Assembly (NCBI GenBank): GCA_017305815.1
Contig: JAFKJZ010000441.1
Span: 1 to 10,357 of the forward strand
Length of the DNA stretch: 10,357 bases
Reading direction: 5' to 3'
From: Hyphomicrobiales bacterium
GTDB taxonomy: Bacteria > Pseudomonadota > Alphaproteobacteria > Rhizobiales > Kaistiaceae
Below are positions 6,560-10,357 of this stretch, in pieces; the first letter of the stretch is position 1; every line of letters starts with the position of its first letter. The notes beneath the pieces were generated by a model, which saw only the letters and a program-made list of their open reading frames with translations, did no database searches and had not been told where the DNA came from. The translations under genes and the position numbers were made by a program.

Positions 6560-6898
6560 CTAATCGAGCGGTGGGGGAGGCGGCGGCGGCTCGTCCGGGT
6601 CGGCATAGCCGTCCGGCGGCGGCGGTGGCGCGCAGTCCGTGCGTCGTTCCGTGGTCGTGCCGGTTTCGTCCTGCGTCTGGATTGTCGTCTCGGTGCAGCC
6701 GGGAGGCGGCGGGGGTGGTGGCTCATCCACGGCGCCAGGCGGCGGTGGAACCTCGATATCCTCGGCGACGACGATGTTGCCCGCCAATGTCGCCGAAGGA
6801 ACGGCCAGAATGCCGAAGGCGCAGGCCGCGAGGCCGAACATCGCCAGCCGAAGCGGCTGACTTCGCGCACCCGTCGGCTTTGTCGGTCTTGTCGTCAT
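6560..6898 (-). CDS. Small secreted proline-rich protein, function unknown
   Basis: A 112-residue protein of no family I recognise. The N-terminus is a standard export signal: a basic region to Arg17, a hydrophobic core LAMFGLAACAFGILAV (18-33), and a likely signal peptidase I site at ATLA|G (39/40). The mature ~73 residues are acidic and carry four proline tracts (51-54, 60-66, 91-95, 104-110). Only two cysteines remain after cleavage (68 and 89), bracketing a threonine-rich, proline-free loop of 20 residues (69-88). A single disulphide in the periplasm or outside would close this loop. AAGGAG 8 bases before the ATG is the best ribosome binding site in the window, evidence that it is truly translated. 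It ends 69 bases before purB and starts 69 bases after the DUF2259 gene, on the same strand. There is no lipobox or membrane anchor. Confidence 0.75.
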   Translation of the reverse strand: MTTRPTKPTGARSQPLRLAMFGLAACAFGILAVPSATLAGNIVVAEDIEVPPPPGAVDEPPPPPPPGCTETTIQTQDETGTTTERRTDCAPPPPPDGYADPDEPPPPPPPLD

Positions 6899-6967
6899 GG
6901 AAGATACTCCTTACCGGCCCCGCGGGTTCAACGGTCGGGCAGAGGAGGCGTTCCGACGAAAGGCGTA

Positions 6968-7687
6968 TCAGGGAAGCTGCGCCGTCACCGCCATGTAGCG
7001 GCCATCCGGGCCCTCGAAGCCGCGCGTCAGCACCATGACCAGCGCGACCAGTGTCGCCGGCTGGCCGAAGCGCTGGTAGATGACGACGTCGTTGATGCGA
7101 TAGTCGAGCGCCGTGCCGCGGCTGGCCGGTAGCGACTTGTCCTCATGCAGCACGGTGTCGCCGCGCTCGTCCTGCAGGATCAGGCGGAAGCCCTGGGTCT
7201 TGTAGTCCGGGTCGTCATTGTTCGGCGCGTCGAGCGGGATCGTCTCGAGCTTCAGTTTGAGCTCCGGTCCGTCGAGCTGCTGCTTCGGGTGGCGGCGAAA
7301 CGCGATCGAATAGGGATCGCGGCCACTCTCGGTGATCGGATTGGAGGCGAGCAGCGTGCCCGGCTGATCGAGGCCCGCGAGATGGTCGCCGGCCCTCTTG
7401 CGCGCGTCGGCGCGCGCTGCGGCGATGCCGGCCGTCTCATCGTCCAGGCGGACGCGGACCGGCGTGCCGGCGACCCAGCTGTCCCGAGCCGTGTCGAGCA
7501 CGAAGATGTTGGAATAGGGGAAGCCGGAGCCGTCCTGGATGCCGAATTCCTCGAAGGCGAATCGGCCGCCATCCGGCGAGAAGCCGAGTATCGAGCGCTC
7601 GGCGAAATCGCCCGCCATCGCCGCGGTCGGCGCGGAGGCGGCGAGGGCTCCGGAGATCAGGCAGGCGGCGAGGGCGAGGTTGCGCAT
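6968..7687 (-). CDS. DUF2259 family predicted secreted protein
   Basis: A 239-residue protein recognised as the DUF2259 family (predicted secreted proteins, mostly from Rhizobiales); its function is unknown. The signal peptide is MRNLALAACLISGALAASAP followed by TAAMA, with likely cleavage before Gly26. Directly after it, ERSILGFSPDGGRFAFEEFGIQ (30-51) and GSGFPYSNIFVLD (53-65) are the family hallmarks. The first looks like the FSPDG-type strand of a TolB/WD40-like beta-propeller repeat, but I see no further repeats. The mature part has no cysteine. The start at 7685-7687 is chosen because the signal peptide begins there; in-frame codons upstream run into rpe in the wrong frame. It lies 37 bases after rpe on the same strand, so the two are probably one transcript. 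Confidence 0.87.
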   Translation of the reverse strand: MRNLALAACLISGALAASAPTAAMAGDFAERSILGFSPDGGRFAFEEFGIQDGSGFPYSNIFVLDTARDSWVAGTPVRVRLDDETAGIAAARADARKRAGDHLAGLDQPGTLLASNPITESGRDPYSIAFRRHPKQQLDGPELKLKLETIPLDAPNNDDPDYKTQGFRLILQDERGDTVLHEDKSLPASRGTALDYRINDVVIYQRFGQPATLVALVMVLTRGFEGPDGRYMAVTAQLP

Positions 7688-7724
7688 GGTCCGGTCTTTC
7701 TGCTGGAGGCTCGGAGGCGCGCGA

Positions 7725-8393
7725 TCAGCCGCGCGCGACGGCGTCGCGGATTGCCTGGATGTTGCCGGCGACAGCGGCGCTGCCGCCCTTGAAGACGGAG
7801 GAGCCCGCGACGAGCACGTCGGCGCCCGCCTTGACCAGGGCCGGAGCGGTATCCGGCGCGACGCCGCCATCGACCTCGATATGGATGGGGCGGTCGCCGA
7901 TCATCGCCTTGACGCGGGCGACCTTGTCGATCGATTCCGGGATGAAGGTCTGGCCACCGAAGCCCGGATTGACGCTCATCACCAGCACGAGGTCGATCAT
8001 GTCGAGCACATAGGCGATGGCGCTCTCGGGCGTCGAGGGATTGAGCGCGACTCCGGCCTTCTTGCCAAGATGGCGGATGGTCTGCAGCGACCGGTGCAGG
8101 TGCGGGCCGGCTTCGGCATGCACGGTGATGAGATCGGCGCCCGCTTCCGCGAATTCCGCGAGGAACGGGTCGGCCGGCGTGATCATCAGGTGGACGTCGA
8201 ACACGGCCTTGGTCAGCGGCCGAAGCGCCCGCACGACCGGCGGGCCGAAGGTGATGTTGGGGACGAAGTGGCCATCCATGATGTCGAGATGGACCCAGTC
8301 CGCGCCGCCCGTCTCGATGGCGCGTACTTCCTCTCCGAGACGGGAAAAGTCCGAAGCGAGGATGGACGGCGAGATCAGCAGAGGCGAGGCCAT
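7725..8393 (-). CDS. rpe: Ribulose-phosphate 3-epimerase
   Basis: A 222-residue TIM-barrel enzyme that interconverts ribulose 5-phosphate and xylulose 5-phosphate in the pentose phosphate pathway (and the Calvin cycle where present), in the cytoplasm. All metal ligands and catalytic acids are present: His35 and Asp37 in [12 protein letters not shown], His68 in DVHLM, and Asp175 in [18 protein letters not shown] (140-150) is the flexible loop over the active site, and GSSVFKG (197-203) binds phosphate. The start [16 protein letters not shown] is typical, though the Shine-Dalgarno is weak. It appears to head a minus-strand transcript with the DUF2259 gene 37 bases on, and is divergent from the FAD oxidoreductase gene with 161 bases between. 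It supplies or drains ribose phosphate, a natural partner for the nearby purine genes. Confidence 0.97.
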   Translation of the reverse strand: MASPLLISPSILASDFSRLGEEVRAIETGGADWVHLDIMDGHFVPNITFGPPVVRALRPLTKAVFDVHLMITPADPFLAEFAEAGADLITVHAEAGPHLHRSLQTIRHLGKKAGVALNPSTPESAIAYVLDMIDLVLVMSVNPGFGGQTFIPESIDKVARVKAMIGDRPIHIEVDGGVAPDTAPALVKAGADVLVAGSSVFKGGSAAVAGNIQAIRDAVARG

Positions 8394-8554
8394 GATAGCA
8401 AGCTTTCAGCTTCGAGGGGCGTTGAGGGCGGGTCCGGACGGTCCGTTTCGGCCGTAACACGGCAATCGCGCCCCGGCAATTGCCCGCCCGGCTCCGGACA
8501 GGCAAACTCACGCCAGCGAAGGAAAGGACGAAAGCGATTCCCGGCGACAAGGCG

Positions 8555-9801
8555 ATGGAACGGTTCGATGCGATCGTGCTCGGCGCAGGCATTGTCGGCG
8601 TCTCGGCCGCGCTCAACCTGCAGAAGCGCAACCGCACCGTCGCGCTGATTGACCGGCGCGATCCTGGCGAGGCGACCTCCTATGGCAATGCCGGCGTCAT
8701 CGAGCGTGAGGGCTTCTATCCGATCGTCTTTCCGCGCCAGTTCGGCGCGCTGTGGAAGTACGGCCGCAACGAGGAAACCGCCTCCACTACAACAAGCGCT
8801 TCCTGCCGAAGATTGCGCCCTGGCTGCTGAAGCTTCGCGCCGAATCGGCGCCGCGCGCCATCGATGCCTATGCCGAGGCGATGAACCCGATCCTCGCCCA
8901 TGCCGCGAGCGAGCATGGCGTTCTGGCCGGCAAGGGCAGGGCGGTCGAGTTCTTCCGCGGCACCGGCTGGATCAAGGGCTATCGCAGCATCGCCGGCTTC
9001 GAGGCCGACACCAAGGCGCATCTCGCCCTCGCGAAGCGCTTCGGCGTGCGTTACGAGATCCTGGACAATCACGAGATTACCGATCTCGAGCCTGACCTCG
9101 CGCCGGTGTTCGCCCGCGCCGTGTTCTGGCCGGATACGGTCTCGGTGGCGAGCCCCGGCGGCGTCACCAAGGCCTATGCGCGGCTGTTCGAGGCGATGGG
9201 CGGCACCTTCGCGCATGGCGACGCGCTGTCGCTGCGGCGCGAGAACGATCTCTGGGTCGTCGACATGGGCGAGCGCAAGGCGGCGGCGCCGGATGTCGTC
9301 GTCGCGCTCGGCCCGTGGGCGATGGATGTGCTGAAGCCGCTCGGCTACCGCTATCCGCTTGCCGTCAAGCGCGGCTATCACCTGCATTTCAAGCCGCGCG
9401 GCGACGCCGTGCTGGAGCGCCCGGTCGTCGATGTCGCGCATGGCTACGCGCTGACGCCGATGCGGCAGGGCTACCGGATCACCTCGGGCATCGAGTTCGA
9501 CGACCGCGACGCGCCGCCGACGCCGGTGCAGATCGAGAAGATCCTGCCGCAGGTCCGGGCGCTGTTCCCGCTCGGCGAACCGATCGAGGCGGAGCCGTGG
9601 ATGGGCGCGCGGCCCTGCTTGCCGGATTCGATGCCGATCGTCGGCCCGGCGCCGCGCCATCCCGGCCTCTGGCTCGATTTCGGCCATGGCCATCTCGGCT
9701 TCACGCTCGGCCCGGCCACCGGCCGGCTGCTCGCCGAACTGATCACCCGCGAGATGCCCTTCGTCGACCCGGCCCCGTTCAGCCCGACGCGTTTCCGCTA
9801 G
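8555..9801 (+). pseudogene. FAD-dependent D-amino-acid-dehydrogenase-like oxidoreductase, interrupted by a frameshift
   Basis: Two reading frames together form one DAO/DadA-type flavoprotein of about 415 residues. The first frame starts at 8555 and holds the FAD-binding Rossmann motif DAIVLGAGIVGVSAALNLQ (5-23), the acidic strand end LIDRRD, and TSYGNAGVIE. It stays in register to Ala76 (about 8782), then runs as non-homologous sequence to a stop at 8828-8830. The second frame continues from LHYNKRFLPKIAPWL (about 8782) to the stop at 9799-9801, ending with the C-terminal FAD motif GHGHLGFTLGPATGRLLAELI. Adding one C to the CC at 8781-8782 restores GCC-CTC and a complete protein. The likely role is membrane-associated oxidation of a D-amino acid or similar amine; the substrate is unknown. 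It may be a true recent pseudogene or a sequencing error in a short C run. Confidence 0.85.
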
Positions 9802-10357
9802 GGCGTCGTCTCGGAGACGAGCAGACCGTCCTGCCAGCGATAGACGGCGAAGCCGGGGATCTGGGCGTCGCCCTTGCCGTCGAAGGCGATCGCGCCGAGC
9901 ACCGTCGGCGTGGTGGCGCCGGCGACCGTCGCGGCGAGACCCTCGCCATCGGCCGATCCGCCCGTCCGCCTCGCCTCGGCCCAGAGCTGCACGGCGGCAT
10001 AGGCGGGCAGCACGTAGCCCTGCGGTTCGACGCCTGCGGTGCGAAGCGCGGCGCTGACGTCCTGCGCGGAGGGCGCCTGACGCCAGTCGGTGAAGAAGGT
10101 CAGGAGCGTGCCGTTGGCGGCGTCGCCGGCCGCGCCGGTGAATTCGCTGGTGGCGAGCGAGTCGCCGCCCATGACGGCCGCCTGCGAGCCTCTGGCGCGC
10201 AGCGCCTTCAGGATCAGCGCGATGTCGCCGGGATCGCCGCCGATGAAGACCACGTCGATCGCGTCGGCGACGAGGCGGTCGGCGAGAGCGTTGTATTCCT
10301 TGGCGCCGGGATCGAACGTGTCGAGGCGGGCTTCGCGCTTGCCGGCAGCGTTCATGG
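9798..10357 (-). CDS. Branched-chain amino-acid-type ABC transporter substrate-binding protein (C-terminal part, 5' end beyond window)
   Basis: The C-terminal ~186 codons of a Leu/Ile/Val-binding-protein-like (type I periplasmic binding) receptor, which delivers amino acids or related compounds to a Liv-type ABC importer. Recognisable segments, numbered from the first Met in the window, are TFDPGAKEYNALADRL (13-28) and DVVFIGGDPGDIALILKALR (34-53). Next come the hinge/second-lobe strand VMGGDSL (61-67) and GDAANGTLLTFFTDWRQ (77-93), then GYVLPAYAAVQLWAEA (113-128) and VLGAIAFDGKGD (152-163). The Met at 10353-10355 is almost surely internal, since the N-terminal lobe and signal peptide are missing, and the frame stays open to the window edge. 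Its stop codon overlaps that of the convergent oxidoreductase gene. The ligand cannot be told from this half. Confidence 0.9.
   Translation of the reverse strand, partial: MNAAGKREARLDTFDPGAKEYNALADRLVADAIDVVFIGGDPGDIALILKALRARGSQAAVMGGDSLATSEFTGAAGDAANGTLLTFFTDWRQAPSAQDVSAALRTAGVEPQGYVLPAYAAVQLWAEARRTGGSADGEGLAATVAGATTPTVLGAIAFDGKGDAQIPGFAVYRWQDGLLVSETTP

Noticed and set aside
5222..7132. A very long open frame (636 codons, plus strand) running antisense through purB and the proline-rich gene
   Set aside because: It is opposite confirmed genes, is rich in Arg/Ala/Asp as expected of GC-rich antisense frames, has no recognisable domain and crosses gene boundaries. It is a shadow.
8400..8412. 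Short AAGCT/AGCTT inverted repeat just before rpe
   Set aside because: A five-base stem centred near a HindIII-type sequence is common by chance; no link to a ribosome binding site or T-run.
8480..8554. Upstream TTG start for the FAD oxidoreductase
   Set aside because: It would add 25 basic residues before the Rossmann strand. The ATG at 8555 gives the usual short lead into the GAGIVG motif.

Overview
The window is GC-rich, densely packed bacterial DNA. Protein content and gene order suggest an alphaproteobacterium of the order Hyphomicrobiales (Rhizobiales). The evidence is a purC-purS-purQ-purL run, a DUF1476/ATPase-zeta gene divergent from purC, and a DUF2259 secreted protein between rpe and purB. 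The genus cannot be fixed from the sequence alone.

Layout. Positions 1-2329 (minus strand) carry purC, purS, purQ and the N-terminal part of purL, transcribed in that order. These encode SAICAR synthase and the three parts of the multi-subunit FGAM synthetase. A strong hairpin lies between purC and purS. Positions 2330-2611 are a divergent regulatory gap with candidate promoters and palindromes. Positions 2612-4516 (plus strand) carry the F1-ATPase inhibitor zeta homologue, an HpcH/HpaI-type aldolase and an AqpZ-type aquaporin, closed by a bidirectional terminator at 4570-4594. Positions 4612-7687 (minus strand) carry a glutathione-peroxidase-like thiol peroxidase, purB, a small secreted proline-rich protein and the DUF2259 protein. 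Upstream of them is rpe (7725-8393). On the plus strand from 8555 is an FAD-dependent, DadA-like amino-acid oxidoreductase broken by an apparent one-base deletion near 8781. It ends stop-to-stop against the C-terminal half of a Liv-type ABC transporter periplasmic binding protein (minus strand, 9798 to the window end).

How the genes work together. PurS, PurQ and PurL form one enzyme, and PurC and PurB catalyse successive later steps. The window therefore covers formation of FGAM, SAICAR and AICAR (PurB also makes AMP from adenylosuccinate). Rpe, in the pentose phosphate pathway, is linked to the supply of ribose phosphate for nucleotides. The remaining genes are unrelated in biochemistry: energy (zeta), water flux (AqpZ), peroxide defence (Gpx) and amino-acid uptake or oxidation at the right edge.

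Most notable non-coding signal. A perfect 12-bp inverted repeat (arms 6494-6505 and 6530-6541) has its 3' arm covering the purB ribosome binding site, with a nested stem inside. It could be a translation-controlling leader hairpin or a split operator. I see no CRISPR array, tRNA, rRNA, insertion sequence or phage gene. Most of the window is ordinary housekeeping DNA.
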